NCBI GenBank assembly: GCA_049794535.1
Contig: JBARCX010000334.1
Location: 1 to 13,260 of the forward strand
DNA length: 13,260 nucleotides
Direction of reading: 5' to 3'
Source of the DNA: JBARCX01 sp049794535
Lineage (GTDB): Bacteria > Pseudomonadota > Gammaproteobacteria > Xanthomonadales > Rhodanobacteraceae
A program made the translations under genes and the position numbers. The notes below the pieces were generated by a model. The model was not told where the DNA came from, did not search any database, and saw only the letters and a program-made list of their open reading frames with translations. Position 1 is the stretch's first letter. The number at the start of each line of letters is the position of its first letter. Below, piece after piece: positions 12,590 to 13,260 of the stretch.

Positions 12590-13260
12590 GGTGCGAGCCC
12601 GTGTTCACCGAACAATGCCAGCAGTTGCGCCTCATCCCATACAGGTACATCCAACTCGCGGGCTTTGTCGAGCTTGGAGCCCGCAGCCTCGCCGGCCACC
12701 ACGAAGCTGGTTTTCTTCGACACGCTGCCGGCTACTTTGGCGCCCAGCGCTTCAAGCTTTTCCTTCGCCTCGTCACGACCGAGGGTACTCATGGTGCCGG
12801 TAAGCACCACGGTCTGCCCATCCAGCGGCGCGGCCGATGTCTTGGCGGCTTGCGGAATCGCTTCGAGCAAGCGCTGCATGGCCGCTTCCGCCTCACGCAA
12901 CACGCCAAGTTTTGCATCGTCGGACAAAAAGAGTTCGAGATTAATGGCTGCAGCCTGTGGCAGGCCCGCAATGATCCAGTGCGCAGCCCCGGCGTCAACG
13001 AGACGTTGTAACGTCGGATAATGCTCGGCAAGCAAGCGCGTGCTCTTGGGGCCGAGCTTGCTGACATTCGCCATATCCAGCAGCACCGCCATGTCCAGCC
13101 GGTCGCGTAGCTTCGGCGATGGATCGCCCTCGTCGCTAAAACTGATGCCCGCGGCGAGCAGCGCATCGACCACTTGCGCATTGCCGGGCTGGACGAAAAA
13201 CGCCGCGATCGACGTGGCCACTTCACCACCGACATCCGGTAGCACACGCAACACGGACTC
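12586..13260 (-). CDS. ligA: NAD+-dependent DNA ligase LigA, C-terminal part (cut by window edge)
   Basis: Seals nicks in duplex DNA using NAD+, in replication and repair. Only the last 224 residues are in the window; the frame is open to base 13260, so the catalytic domains lie outside. Visible parts are the last helix-hairpin-helix of the usual set (LRVLPDVGGEVATSIAAFF, 4-22 of the visible part), an extra segment (about 44-140) and the C-terminal BRCT domain (145-222: VVLTGTMS, AKVAGSVSKKTSFVVAGEAAG, and the conserved Trp in PVWDEAQL). In E. coli LigA about 20 residues join the hairpin domain to BRCT; here it is about 104. The extra segment looks like a diverged second helix-hairpin-helix pair. 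The stop overlaps the epmA start by 4 bp. Confidence 0.97.
   Translation of the reverse strand, partial: ESVLRVLPDVGGEVATSIAAFFVQPGNAQVVDALLAAGISFSDEGDPSPKLRDRLDMAVLLDMANVSKLGPKSTRLLAEHYPTLQRLVDAGAAHWIIAGLPQAAAINLELFLSDDAKLGVLREAEAAMQRLLEAIPQAAKTSAAPLDGQTVVLTGTMSTLGRDEAKEKLEALGAKVAGSVSKKTSFVVAGEAAGSKLDKARELDVPVWDEAQLLALFGEHGLAP

Noticed and set aside
1..13260. Search for a mobile element, CRISPR array, toxin-antitoxin or defence system
   Set aside because: No transposase, integrase, spaced repeats or defence-type proteins were seen; the region is core genes in conserved order. The tRNA-Leu shows no repeated 3' end that would mark an integration site within the window.

Overview
The window looks like core chromosome of a gammaproteobacterium of the Xanthomonadales/Lysobacterales group, most likely Rhodanobacteraceae (a Dyella-, Rhodanobacter- or Frateuria-like organism). 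This is inferred from moderately high GC, protein sequence character, the gene order tpiA-secG-tRNA-Leu next to folP-glmM, and a LigA with a long insertion before its BRCT domain. I see no phage, transposase, CRISPR or defence genes; this is mainly housekeeping DNA.

Layout. At the left edge (1-243) is a non-coding stretch with a long, perfectly symmetric two-way terminator, then on the minus strand tRNA-Leu(GAG), secG and tpiA, probably one transcript. Positions 1717-3483 hold a convergent pair: a plus-strand short-chain dehydrogenase and a minus-strand 2-oxoglutarate/Fe(II) oxygenase of the isopenicillin N synthase type. These two separate tpiA-secG-tRNA from glmM, folP and orn (3606-6486, minus strand), a tightly packed set. 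Divergent from orn is sbcB (exonuclease I), followed 9 bp later by a DUF2461 gene. That gene meets an MHS-family transporter head-on, and both end in one shared CTAG. A 369-bp intergenic region (10028-10396), full of tandem, direct and inverted repeats, lies between the transporter and the divergent aqpZ (water channel, with a strong terminator). The right end is a minus-strand run, ligA (cut by the window edge) -> epmA -> gloA2/yaeR-like, with a 4-bp overlap and then a 7-bp gap.

Function. tpiA is glycolysis; secG is protein export; glmM makes glucosamine-1-phosphate for peptidoglycan and LPS; folP is folate synthesis. orn and sbcB are DEDD-family nucleases for short RNA and single-stranded DNA. 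ligA seals DNA nicks; epmA modifies elongation factor P. The synteny folP-glmM-secG-tRNA-Leu(GAG) recalls the E. coli folP-glmM-secG-leuU cluster, with tpiA and the oxygenase/SDR pair added.

No clearly new biological system is present. The items most worth a second look are the duplicated helix-hairpin-helix segment in LigA, the repeat-rich region between the transporter and aqpZ, the 15-bp repeats running across the stop codon of the glyoxalase-family gene, and an SDR that lacks the usual tetrad asparagine.
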